In this document: positions 7,044-14,875 of the stretch, one piece after another
How the letters are laid out: the number at the start of each line of letters is the position of its first letter
Numbering within the stretch: position 1 is the first letter of the stretch
DNA from: an uncultured Eubacteriales bacterium
GTDB taxonomy: Bacteria; Bacillota; Clostridia; Oscillospirales; Oscillospiraceae
Reading direction: 5' to 3'
Assembly (NCBI GenBank): GCA_900550705.1
Contig: URTG01000015.1
Location: 1 to 17,356, forward strand
DNA: 17,356 nucleotides
The notes under the pieces: generated by a model
Database searches by the model: none
What the model saw: only the letters and a program-made list of their open reading frames with translations
What the model was told of the DNA's origin: nothing
Program-made: the position numbers and the translations under genes

Positions 7044-8504
7044 ATGGAACAAATGAAGCTTTGGTTAGACGGCAGCCAGCTCTGGCGGGTGCTGAACGTG
7101 ATCTGTCTCTGGTTCCGGGGCCAGTGGGAGCACAGCGGCGTGATCCGCTGGTTCCTTCACCCCCAGGGCTGGTGCGAGGGCGCGTCGCAGCACACCCTGC
7201 TGTTCAAGGTCTGGTCCGCAGTGCGGAACGGGCTGAGCCGGCTCTATCACCTGCTGCGGCTGGACAGGCTGTTTTCCGGCAGCGCGTTTTTGCAGCCCTG
7301 GATCTGGTGCGCTCTGCCGGTGCTGCTGGCCCCGGCGCTGGACTTTCTCAGCCCCTCTCTGCTGGTGCTGGCCCTGGCGGCGGTGGGGTATGCCTCCCTG
7401 CTGCTGGCCCTGGTGCATGACCGGCAGCGGAAGCTGGCCTGGTCCCCCATCAACCGGTATGTGATGCTCTACGCCGGGGTGTATCTGGCGGGGACGCTGT
7501 TCTCCGTCAATCTCAGGGCCAGCTTGCAGCCCGGTCTGCTCACGGTGGCCTTTATCCTGTTCGCCGTGGTGCTGTTTCAGGCCGTGACCACCCGGAGTCA
7601 GCTGGACACGCTGGTGTCCCTCATGGTCTTTATGGGGGCGCTGGTGTCCTTCTACGGAATTCTGCAATACCTGTTCGGCTGGGGCTATCAGTCCGCCGCG
7701 TGGGTGGACAGCGATATGTTCTCCTCCATCAGCTTCCGGGTGCCCTCCACCCTGGGCAACCCCAATATGCTGGGGCAGTATCTTATCCTCCTCATCCCCC
7801 TGGGCGGGGCCAAGCTGCTGTCCGCCAAGGACTGGCTGAGCCGGGTGTGGTATCTGGGCTGCTGCGGGGTGATGTGCCTGTGCATGATCCTCACCTTCTC
7901 CCGGGGGGCGTGGCTGGGGCTGCTGTTTGCCGGGGCGCTGTTTCTGGTGTTTCTGAACCCCCGGTTCATTCTGCTGGCCCCCTTTGCCCTGGTGGCCCTG
8001 TACTTTGTGCTGCCGGAGACGGTGATCTCCCGCTTTACCAGCATCGGCAACCTGGGGGACAACTCCACCTCCTACCGGGTGTATATCTGGATGGGCACCC
8101 TGGCCATGCTGAAGGACTACTGGGTCTGCGGCATCGGCCCGGGGGACGCGGCCTTCAACACCGTCTATCCCGCGTACAGCTACAACGGCATCGTGGCCCC
8201 CCACGCCCACAATCTGTTCCTGCAGATCGTCTGCGACGCAGGCATTGTGGCCCTGCTGGTGTTTTTGGTGCTGCTGTTCGTCTACTTCCGGATGCTGTGC
8301 GCCGCCCTGGCCAAGCAGCCCCGGTGGAGCACCCGGGTGCTTCAGATCGCCTGCGGGGCCGGCGTGGCCGGCTTCCTGGTCCAGGCGATGACGGACTATT
8401 CCTTCTATAACTATCGGGTCATGTTCCTGTTCTGGGCGTACCTGGCCATGGGTGCCCTGGCCGCCCGGCGGGACGAGCTGGCAAAAGGAGGCCTTTTGGT
8501 ATGA
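7044..8504 (+). CDS. O-antigen ligase/polymerase-like membrane protein
   Basis: This encodes 486 residues. A soluble or peripheral N-terminal stretch of about 85 residues rich in Trp, Leu and His is followed by roughly 10-12 membrane segments. The C-terminal third carries the Wzy_C/WaaL signature: a large loop with NSTSYRVYIWMGTLAMLKDY and then PHAHNLFLQIVCDAGI, with H387 and H389. Members of this family join glycans carried on undecaprenyl diphosphate, either to each other (polymerase) or to an acceptor (ligase). Which applies here cannot be told from sequence. The gene starts three bases after the flippase stop and overlaps the next gene by four bases (ATGA), so it is translationally coupled in the operon. 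Confidence 0.8.
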   Translation: MEQMKLWLDGSQLWRVLNVICLWFRGQWEHSGVIRWFLHPQGWCEGASQHTLLFKVWSAVRNGLSRLYHLLRLDRLFSGSAFLQPWIWCALPVLLAPALDFLSPSLLVLALAAVGYASLLLALVHDRQRKLAWSPINRYVMLYAGVYLAGTLFSVNLRASLQPGLLTVAFILFAVVLFQAVTTRSQLDTLVSLMVFMGALVSFYGILQYLFGWGYQSAAWVDSDMFSSISFRVPSTLGNPNMLGQYLILLIPLGGAKLLSAKDWLSRVWYLGCCGVMCLCMILTFSRGAWLGLLFAGALFLVFLNPRFILLAPFALVALYFVLPETVISRFTSIGNLGDNSTSYRVYIWMGTLAMLKDYWVCGIGPGDAAFNTVYPAYSYNGIVAPHAHNLFLQIVCDAGIVALLVFLVLLFVYFRMLCAALAKQPRWSTRVLQIACGAGVAGFLVQAMTDYSFYNYRVMFLFWAYLAMGALAARRDELAKGGLLV

Positions 8505-9622
8505 TCCGCGTTCTGAACATCATCAGTGATATGAACATCGGCGGAGCGGGCCGGGTGATCCTCAATTACCTGCGCTACTCCGACCAGCAGCAGTTCGAGA
8601 CCCTGGTGGCCATCCCCCGCGGCTCCCTGCTGAAGGAGGAGCTGGAGCAGGCGGGCGTCCCCGTATACGAGGTAGACGGTATGGCCGACCGCTCCTATCA
8701 GAAGGAGGACGTAGCCCTCCTCCAGGACCTGATCCGCCAGGTCAAGCCCGACCTGGTGCACACCCACGGCAGTCTCTCCGGCCGGATCGCCGCCCGGCGG
8801 TGCCATGTGCCGGTGGTGTACAGCCGACATTCCGCCTTCCCCGTACCCGCCAAGCTGAAGTATCCCCCGGGACGGTGGATCAATAAGCTCATCAACGAGC
8901 ACTATGCCGACCACATCATCGCCGTCAGCCCCGCCACCCGGGACAATCTCACCGAGGCGGGCATCTCCCCCAAGAAGATCACCGTGGTGATGAACGGCGT
9001 GGCCCCCGTGCCCCAGACCACGGCGGAGGAGCGCCGGGCCCTGCGGGAGTCTCTGAGCATCCCGGAGGACACCCTGGTCTTCGGCATTCTGGCCCGGCTG
9101 GAGGACTACAAGGGCCACCTCTATCTGGTCCACGCCGCCAAGCTGTTGAAGGACCAGGGCCGCACCGGCTTCCGGGTGCTCATCGCGGGCACCGGGGCCT
9201 TCGAGGAGGACGTGGCCCGGGCCGTGGTGGAGATGGGCGTGGACGACGTGGTGCAGATGCTGGGCTTCCGCGAGGATGTAGGCCCCCTGCTGAACATCGT
9301 GGACGTGCAGCTCAACGCCTCCTACGGCACCGAGGCCACCAGCATGGCCCTGCTGGAGGGCATGAGCCTGGGTCTGCCCACCATCGCCAGCGACTACGGC
9401 GGCAACCCCTTCCTCATCCGGGACGGGGAGAACGGCCTGATCTTCCCCAGCAAGGACAGCGCCGCCCTGGCCAAGGCCATGGCCCGCCTGATGGACCACC
9501 CCGACCAGCGGACCCGAATGGGCCAGCGGGCCCGGGAGATCTTCCAGGCGGAGTTCACCGGCTCCATCTTTGCCAAGCATATCGAAGATATTTACCGAAG
9601 CGTTCTGAAAGGAGCAAACTAA
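8501..9622 (+). CDS. GT4-family glycosyltransferase
   Basis: This encodes a 373-residue GT-B fold enzyme. The N-terminal half has the family opening (IISDMNIGGAGRVILNYL, residues 8-25) and the VHTHG segment. The C-terminal donor-binding half has the G-x-LARLEDYKGH stretch and a proper E-x7-E motif (E278 and E286 in GTEATSMALLEGMSLGLP). Such enzymes transfer a sugar from a nucleotide-sugar donor with retention, usually onto a lipid-linked acceptor at the cytoplasmic face of the membrane. The sugar cannot be predicted. AGGAGG at 8486-8491 precedes the ATG, which overlaps the ligase stop codon. It should act in building the repeat unit handled by the flippase and ligase upstream. Confidence 0.88.
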   Translation: MIRVLNIISDMNIGGAGRVILNYLRYSDQQQFETLVAIPRGSLLKEELEQAGVPVYEVDGMADRSYQKEDVALLQDLIRQVKPDLVHTHGSLSGRIAARRCHVPVVYSRHSAFPVPAKLKYPPGRWINKLINEHYADHIIAVSPATRDNLTEAGISPKKITVVMNGVAPVPQTTAEERRALRESLSIPEDTLVFGILARLEDYKGHLYLVHAAKLLKDQGRTGFRVLIAGTGAFEEDVARAVVEMGVDDVVQMLGFREDVGPLLNIVDVQLNASYGTEATSMALLEGMSLGLPTIASDYGGNPFLIRDGENGLIFPSKDSAALAKAMARLMDHPDQRTRMGQRAREIFQAEFTGSIFAKHIEDIYRSVLKGAN

Positions 9623-10123
9623 ATGGAAAAGAAGTCCACATTCCGCCTCCGGCTGAACCTGTTTGACGGCATCGTCCTGGTTCTCGCCCTGGCTGCCGCG
9701 GCCTTCCTGCTGTGGCGCATGGCCAAGCCCGCCCCGGCGGAGGGGCCTGTCTCCAGCGCCTCTACCGTCCGCTACACCGTCCGCTTTCAGCGCTGGATTG
9801 AAGGGTCCGACCACATGGTGAACCCCGGCGACCAGCTGGTGGACAACATCAAGAACAACGAGCTGGGCCAGGTGGTCTCCAAGGAGGTCTTGCCCGCCGT
9901 GTCTCAGCAGCTGGACAACCAGGGCCGCCGCTATGTTCTGGCCACTGCCGACGGGTTTGAGGACGTTCTGGTCACCGTAGAGGCCCCCTGCGTCCGCAAT
10001 GACGACGGCTTCGTGCTGGGCAGCAACTTTGCCCTGCGGGTGGGCGCTATGGCCTATATCCGGGGCGAGGGCTACATGGCCAGCGGCCCCATCATTTCCA
10101 TCGAACGGGAGGGACAGGCATGA
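9623..10123 (+). CDS. DUF4330-like membrane-anchored protein, first copy
   Basis: This encodes 166 residues. A short basic N-terminus carries the LNLFDGIVLVLALAAAAFLL membrane segment (about residues 12-32) and leads into an external beta-rich domain of about 130 residues. The layout, an N-terminal LFDxIV helix followed by a small extracytoplasmic domain, fits the DUF4330 family, whose function is not established. It begins right after the glycosyltransferase stop with AAAGGAG at 9608-9614, and overlaps the next gene by four bases. The next gene encodes a protein of the same length and plan, so the two probably form a duplicated pair or a heteromeric complex. DUF4330 assignment is firmer for the second copy than for this one. 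Confidence 0.75.
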   Translation: MEKKSTFRLRLNLFDGIVLVLALAAAAFLLWRMAKPAPAEGPVSSASTVRYTVRFQRWIEGSDHMVNPGDQLVDNIKNNELGQVVSKEVLPAVSQQLDNQGRRYVLATADGFEDVLVTVEAPCVRNDDGFVLGSNFALRVGAMAYIRGEGYMASGPIISIEREGQA

Positions 10124-10623
10124 AGCTGGTAGATAACAACGGCCGTCTGTTCGGCAAGCTCAGCGTCATCGACGTGGTGGTCATTCTGGTGGTCGCCGCC
10201 ATGGGCGCGGCCCTGTATGTGAAGAACAACACCCTGGTCCACACCAGCACCAGCATCCAGCTGGATACCATCACCTATCAGGTCCAGGTCAACGGCGTGC
10301 CCCAGTATGTGGCTGACGCCATCCGCAGGGAGGACCCCCTGTATGAGCAGGACCGCAGCACCGGCGGCAGCCTGGGCAAAATCGTCTCCATCGAGACCGC
10401 CCCCGGCACCAAAATCGCCGAGCTGACCGACGGCTCCGTGGAGCTGGTCCCCGTGGAGGACGGCGTGAACCTGCTGCTCACCGTGGAGGGCAAGGGCATT
10501 CACAAGAATGGCCGCTATCTGCTCAACCGCATTTACGACCTGGGCGTCAACGCCGCCCGGACCTTCTACACCCCCTATGCCCAGTTCCAAGGCACCGTCT
10601 CCGCCATCGAGCCGGTGGACTGA
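10120..10623 (+). CDS. DUF4330-domain membrane-anchored protein, second copy
   Basis: This encodes 167 residues. The opening MKLVDNNGRLFGKLSVIDVV followed by a single membrane segment (about residues 14-36) is the typical DUF4330 start. An external domain follows with a YQVQVNGVPQYVADAIRREDPLYE block and repeated G-x-I/V turns. It should sit in the membrane with most of its mass outside. No catalytic residues are recognised. It is coupled to the first copy by an ATGA overlap. Its place between glycosyltransferases and the CsaB fusion suggests a role in assembly, export or chain control of the same polymer, but this is inference from neighbours only. Confidence 0.78.
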   Translation: MKLVDNNGRLFGKLSVIDVVVILVVAAMGAALYVKNNTLVHTSTSIQLDTITYQVQVNGVPQYVADAIRREDPLYEQDRSTGGSLGKIVSIETAPGTKIAELTDGSVELVPVEDGVNLLLTVEGKGIHKNGRYLLNRIYDLGVNAARTFYTPYAQFQGTVSAIEPVD

Positions 10624-10637
10624 ATCGCGTTTCACCG

Positions 10638-10669
10638 ACCGCCGCAGGGGGAACCTCTCCTGTGGCGGT
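10638..10669 (+). other. Intercistronic hairpin before the CsaB fusion gene
   Basis: An 11-bp stem with one G-U pair (10638-10648 with 10659-10669, ten-base loop) fills the only real gap in the operon (10624-10706). It lacks a U run, so partial termination, mRNA processing or 3'-end stability for the upstream genes are all possible. No separate promoter for the downstream gene is evident. Confidence 0.4.
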
Positions 10670-10706
10670 CTGTCTGCTTTACTGTGAAGCTTTAGGAGGA
10701 ACCGTT

Positions 10707-12917
10707 ATGAAAATTCTCATGGCTACCATGGGCCTGGGCATCGGCGGCGCAGAGACCCACATTGTAGAGCTGTCAAAGGAGCTGACCCACCAGGGGCACC
10801 AGGTGGTCATTGTCTCCAACGGCGGGGTCTACGTCCCCGAGGTGGAGGCCGCCGGTATCCGGCATTACGAGGCCCCGCTGAACCGCCGGTCCTTCTCCAG
10901 TATGCGCCAGGCCCAGGCGGTGCTCCGCCGGGTCATTCAGGCGGAGAAGCCCGACGTGGTCCACGCCCACGCCCGCATCCCCGCCTTTCTCTGCGGACGG
11001 CTGCAAAAATCCCTGGGCTTTGCCTTTGTCACCTCCTGTCACGGGGTGTATCAGGTCAGCGGCGTGCTGCGGCTGCTGTCCAACTGGGGCGAGCGGACAC
11101 TGGCGGTGTCAGACGACATCCGGGACTATCTGGTGGAGCAGTACCACATCCCCCCGGAGCACATCACCCTGACCATCAACGGCATCGACACGGAGAAGTT
11201 CTCCCCCGGCATTTCCGGCCGCCCCATCCGCCGGGAGCTGGCCCTGGGGGACGGCCCCGTCATCGCCCACGTCAGCCGCCTGGACCGGGAGACGGTCACC
11301 GCCGCCCGGCAGCTGGTGGACATCGCCCCGGCGCTGGCCCGGGAGTATCCCGGCCTGTCCATCCTCATCGTGGGCGGCGGCACCGCCTTTGACGAGCTGA
11401 AGGCCCAGGCGGAGACGGCCAACCAGGCCATCGGCCGGACCTGTCTGGTCCTCACCGGCCCCCGGACCGACGTGAACGAGCTGGTGGCCGCCGGAGACCT
11501 GTTTGTGGGTGTCTCCCGGGCGGCGCTGGAGGCTATGGCGGCCGGCAAGCCCGTGATTCTCTCCGGCGCCCAGGGGCACACCGGCCTGTTCACCCCCGAC
11601 CTGCTGGACAAGGCGGTGGACACCAACTTCTGCTGCCGCACCGACCCGGTGGCCACCCAGGAGCAGCTGCGGAACGACGTGCGGACCGCCCTGGCCCTCT
11701 CCCCCGGAAAAAAGGAGGAGCTGGGCGAATATGGCCGCAGCGTGGTGCAGAAGCTCTATTCCGTCCACCGCATGGCCGCCGACTGCCTGTCCGTCTACGA
11801 CCAGGTGCGCCGCCGCCGCTTCCGGGTGGTGATGAGCGGGTACTACGGCTTCGCCAACGCCGGGGACGACGCCATTCTGGAGTCTATCCAGCAGGCCATT
11901 CACGAGGCCAGCGACGACGTGTCCGTCACCGTTCTGTCCAACGACCCGGACCTGACCCGGCGGCAGTACGGGCTGAACGCCGTGCCCCGGTTCCAGGTGC
12001 GGAAGGTCTTCTCCGCCCTGCGGCACAGCGACGCGCTGATTTCCGGCGGCGGCAGTCTGCTGCAGGACACCACCTCCACCCGCTCCCTGCTGTATTACCT
12101 GTCTGTCATTCAGTGCGCCCGGCTGCTGGGCAAGCCGGTGATGCTCTATGCCAACGGCATCGGCCCCGTCCGCAAGCCGGCCAACCGCCGGCGGGTGAAG
12201 CGGGTGGTGGAGCGGGCCGCCCTGGTCACCCTGCGGGACCACAGCTCCGCCCGGGAGCTGGCGGACATGGGCGTCGCCCGCACCGACCTGCGGGTCACCG
12301 CCGACCCGGTGTTCCACCTGTCCCCCGCCGACCCCCAGCGGGCCGCCGCCCTGCTGGCGGGCACGGGTATGCCCGGCCACCGGCAGTTTGTGGCCGTCTC
12401 CGTCCGGGAGTGGCCGGACACCGGCGACTTCTTCGCCCAGCTGGCCCGGCTGTGCGACCACCTCCGCCGGACCTATGGGCTGGAAATCCTCTTTCTGCTC
12501 ATGCAGCCCAGCCGGGACCGCTCCGCCGCCCAGCGGGTGCGGGAGCAGATGGAGGAGTCCTCCTGGCTGCTGGAGGAGGACTGCACCCCCCGGGAGCTGA
12601 TGGCCGTTCTGGGGCAGGCCAAGCTGTGCCTTGCCATGCGGCTGCACACCCTCATCTTCGCCGCCCGGATGGCGGTGCCCTCCATGGGGCTGGTGTACGA
12701 CCCCAAGGTGGAGAGCTATCTCAAGGAGCTGGACCTCCCCGCCGCCGGGGATGTGGCCCACTTCGACGGGGCGGAGGCCATCCGCCGCACCGATGCCCTC
12801 ATGGCCGACTACCACCGGGTGCTCACCGCCCTGCGGGAGAAATCCCACCAGCTGGCCCAGGCCGCCCGGGAAAATGAGCGGCTGCTGCTGGAAATGCTGG
12901 AAAAAAACGCAAAATGA
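10707..12917 (+). CDS. csaB: Glycosyltransferase-CsaB polysaccharide pyruvyltransferase fusion
   Basis: This encodes 736 residues in two enzymes. Residues 1 to about 368 form a GT4 glycosyltransferase (start MKILMATMGLGIGGAETHIV, VHAHA at the acceptor face, SRAALEAMAAGKPVI at 270-284). The usual first acid of E-x7-E is replaced (V267; E275 retained). Residues about 370-736 form a CsaB-type pyruvyltransferase: VVMSGYYGFANAGDDAIL (374-391), the hallmark GGGSLLQD (447-454), and a C-terminal MRLHTL with H647. CsaB adds a pyruvate ketal from phosphoenolpyruvate to a secondary cell wall polymer; in Bacillus and Paenibacillus that group is the ligand for SLH domains. The ATG at 10707 follows TAGGAGGA by six bases; an earlier in-frame ATG at 10662 lies in the hairpin. 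It is the last gene of the operon, with no canonical terminator after it. Confidence 0.88.
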   Translation: MKILMATMGLGIGGAETHIVELSKELTHQGHQVVIVSNGGVYVPEVEAAGIRHYEAPLNRRSFSSMRQAQAVLRRVIQAEKPDVVHAHARIPAFLCGRLQKSLGFAFVTSCHGVYQVSGVLRLLSNWGERTLAVSDDIRDYLVEQYHIPPEHITLTINGIDTEKFSPGISGRPIRRELALGDGPVIAHVSRLDRETVTAARQLVDIAPALAREYPGLSILIVGGGTAFDELKAQAETANQAIGRTCLVLTGPRTDVNELVAAGDLFVGVSRAALEAMAAGKPVILSGAQGHTGLFTPDLLDKAVDTNFCCRTDPVATQEQLRNDVRTALALSPGKKEELGEYGRSVVQKLYSVHRMAADCLSVYDQVRRRRFRVVMSGYYGFANAGDDAILESIQQAIHEASDDVSVTVLSNDPDLTRRQYGLNAVPRFQVRKVFSALRHSDALISGGGSLLQDTTSTRSLLYYLSVIQCARLLGKPVMLYANGIGPVRKPANRRRVKRVVERAALVTLRDHSSARELADMGVARTDLRVTADPVFHLSPADPQRAAALLAGTGMPGHRQFVAVSVREWPDTGDFFAQLARLCDHLRRTYGLEILFLLMQPSRDRSAAQRVREQMEESSWLLEEDCTPRELMAVLGQAKLCLAMRLHTLIFAARMAVPSMGLVYDPKVESYLKELDLPAAGDVAHFDGAEAIRRTDALMADYHRVLTALREKSHQLAQAARENERLLLEMLEKNAK

Positions 12918-12934
12918 CTCCTGAACGCCGCCCG

Positions 12935-12984
12935 TTTCGGCGGTGCGACGGGTATCGCGGGCCGCTGAGGACAGCGGCCCCTAC
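12935..12984. repeat. REP-like GC palindrome, second copy
   Basis: A perfect 10-bp stem GGGGCCGCTG/CAGCGGCCCC (12958-12967/12972-12981, four-base loop) is followed by CTAC. The 50-bp stretch is a diverged copy of 3178-3226, in the same orientation in this window. It lies between the operon end and the metal-uptake operon and has no U run, so it is not a canonical terminator. Confidence 0.6.
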
Positions 12985-13071
12985 GAAATGGCATTGAGAG
13001 ACAAAACCCAATCTGATTCTTAATCGGAGTTTTGCTCAACCCTAGATTCTTTGAAACAAATGAGGTGCTCT

Positions 13072-14067
13072 ATGAAAAAACGCCTGCTTCCCCTGCTGCT
13101 GGCGCTGGCGCTGCTGGCTGGCTGCGCCGGGCCGGCCGGGGATTCTTCCTCCCCGAAGGACGACAACACCCTCACCGTGGTGACCACCACCTACCCCCTC
13201 TATCTGCTGGCCAGCGCCCTGACCCGCGAGGTAGACGGCGCGGCGGTGCTGCGGCTGGACACCGGCTCGGCCAGCTGTCTGCACGACTACACCCTGTCGG
13301 TGAACGACATGAAAAAGCTGGCCCAGGCGGACGTCATCGCCCTGAACGGGGCGGAGCTGGAGGAGTTTATGGACGACGCGCTGGACTCCTCCTCCGCCCT
13401 CCCCATTGATTGCAGCCGGAACGTGACCCTGCTGCCCGCCCTGGACAGTCACGACGTGGAGGAGGACCACGACCACGACGACCATGACCATGACCACGAC
13501 GACCATGACCACGACCACGGAGACACCGACCCCCACATCTGGATGGACCCCCAGCGCTACGCCCAGATGGCCGAGGCCCTGGCCGCCGGGCTGACCCAGG
13601 CCGACCCGGACCACGCTGGGGCGTATGAGGCCGCGCTGAACGACGTCACTGCCCGGCTGCGGGACTGGGACGCCGACCTCCGCACTCTGTTTGACGAGGC
13701 CCGGCAGAAGGGCCTGGACCTGTCCGGCCTTATCACCTTCCATGACGGGTTCCAATACTTCGCCGCCGCCTACGACCTGCCCCTGCTGGCCTCCATCGAG
13801 GAGGAGGCGGGCAGCGAGGCCAGCGCCAAGGAGATTCTGGAAATCACAGAGGAGGTCCACCATCACCATATCCCCGTCATCTTCACCGAGGTCAACGGCT
13901 CCGATGCCACCGCCCAGGCCATCGCCCGGGAGACGGGCTGCGCCGTGGCCCAGCTGACCATGCTCATGGACGGCCCGGACGACGGGCTGGAAAACTATTA
14001 TCACGGTCTGCGGCAGAATGCGGCGGCCATCATCAACGGCTTTGCAGGAGAGGAATGGGTGAAGTAG
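13072..14067 (+). CDS. znuA: Zinc-type ABC transporter substrate-binding lipoprotein (ZnuA/AdcA-like)
   Basis: This encodes 331 residues. The signal MKKRLLPLLLALALLAGC puts the lipidated cysteine at residue 18. The mature part is a cluster A-I metal-binding protein: two lobes joined by a long helix, with likely ligands H71 (LHDYTLS), H155 (DPHIWMDP), H224 (FHDGFQYF) and an acidic residue near D278. Between the first two lies a His/Asp loop (residues 127-150, nine histidines), typical of zinc-specific members and thought to gather or sense zinc. A second His cluster, HHHH, is at 263-266. It captures metal outside the membrane and passes it to the permease. ATG at 13072 was chosen for the clean signal peptide and the GAGGTG just upstream; in-frame TTG (13051) and ATG (13060) starts are possible. 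Manganese remains an alternative substrate, but the His loop favours zinc. Confidence 0.88.
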   Translation: MKKRLLPLLLALALLAGCAGPAGDSSSPKDDNTLTVVTTTYPLYLLASALTREVDGAAVLRLDTGSASCLHDYTLSVNDMKKLAQADVIALNGAELEEFMDDALDSSSALPIDCSRNVTLLPALDSHDVEEDHDHDDHDHDHDDHDHDHGDTDPHIWMDPQRYAQMAEALAAGLTQADPDHAGAYEAALNDVTARLRDWDADLRTLFDEARQKGLDLSGLITFHDGFQYFAAAYDLPLLASIEEEAGSEASAKEILEITEEVHHHHIPVIFTEVNGSDATAQAIARETGCAVAQLTMLMDGPDDGLENYYHGLRQNAAAIINGFAGEEWVK

Positions 14068-14068
14068 C

Positions 14069-14875
14069 GTGAGACAAATCAAACACGGCAAGCTGGTCTC
14101 CGGCTGCGCCGACTCCTGCTGTCTGAAGCTGGAGGGGCTGAACGTCCGCATCCAGGGGGACGACATTTTGCAGGACGTGTCCTTCCACCTCCACTGCGGG
14201 GAAATTGTGGCCCTCATCGGCCCCAACGGGGCGGGCAAGTCCACCCTGTTCCGCAGCATCCTGGGGCAGCTGCCCTATAAGGGGAGCATCACCTTCGCCC
14301 CGGCGGGCGGCCCGGCCATCCGTCTGGCGGACGGGGCCATCACCGGGGGCAAGCGGCCTCTGGTGGGCTATGTGCCCCAGGCCCCCCACTTCGACCGGGG
14401 GGACCCGGTGTCCGTGCTGGACTTCTTCACCGCCGCCACGGCCAAGTGGCCCGTCTGGCTGCCGGTGCCCAAGCGCCTGCGGGACCGGGCGGCGGCCAGC
14501 CTGGCCCGGGTCCACAGCCAGGAGCTGCTGGACCGCCCCATGGGCGGCCTGTCCGGCGGCCAGCTCCAGCGGGTGCTGCTGGCCCTGGCGCTGGAGCCCG
14601 TGCCCCACATCCTCATCCTGGACGAACCCCTGTCCGGCGTGGACATCGAGGGCGAGCACCAGCTGCTGGAAATGCTGGACGAGCTGCGGACGGAATATGA
14701 CCTGTCCATCTTCCTGTCCACCCACGACTTCGCCACCCTGGAGCAGTTCGCCGACAAGGTCATTCTGCTGAAGCACCGGGTGCTGAAGGCGGGTACGCCG
14801 GAGGAGGTCCTGGCCTCGCCGGAGTTTTATGAGACCTTCCATCTGAAGATGGGGAAGGGAGGGGACAAGGCATGA
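14069..14875 (+). CDS. znuC: Zinc-type ABC transporter ATP-binding protein
   Basis: This encodes a 268-residue ABC ATPase that powers metal import through the adjacent permease. Visible motifs: Walker A GPNGAGKST (51-59), signature LSGGQLQRV (161-169), Walker B ILILDEP with D185 and E186, and the H-loop histidine H219 in STHDF. A GTG start at 14069 lies one base after the binding-protein stop. The weak ribosome site suggests reliance on translational coupling. Compared with a minimal ABC ATPase there is an extra N-terminal stretch of about 20 residues containing C13, C17 and C18; with C43 these could bind a metal. The 3' end overlaps the permease gene by four bases. Confidence 0.88.
   Translation: MRQIKHGKLVSGCADSCCLKLEGLNVRIQGDDILQDVSFHLHCGEIVALIGPNGAGKSTLFRSILGQLPYKGSITFAPAGGPAIRLADGAITGGKRPLVGYVPQAPHFDRGDPVSVLDFFTAATAKWPVWLPVPKRLRDRAAASLARVHSQELLDRPMGGLSGGQLQRVLLALALEPVPHILILDEPLSGVDIEGEHQLLEMLDELRTEYDLSIFLSTHDFATLEQFADKVILLKHRVLKAGTPEEVLASPEFYETFHLKMGKGGDKA

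Noticed and set aside
5442..7052. Long minus-strand frame opposite murJ
   Set aside because: Low-complexity Gly/Gln/His-rich antisense translation; no start signal or domain.
8411..9814. 467-codon minus-strand frame opposite the GT4 gene
   Set aside because: Antisense shadow without motifs; the plus-strand E-x7-E glycosyltransferase is clear.
11109..12848. 579-codon minus-strand frame opposite the CsaB fusion gene
   Set aside because: Same antisense GC-bias artefact; the plus-strand frame carries GT4 and CsaB motifs throughout.
12958..12981. Terminator of the CsaB operon
   Set aside because: The stem is strong but no U run follows, and the same palindrome recurs elsewhere as a dispersed repeat.
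13465..13521. Short tandem repeats resembling a small array
   Set aside because: They are in-frame His/Asp codons of the zinc-binding loop, with no spacers; not CRISPR.
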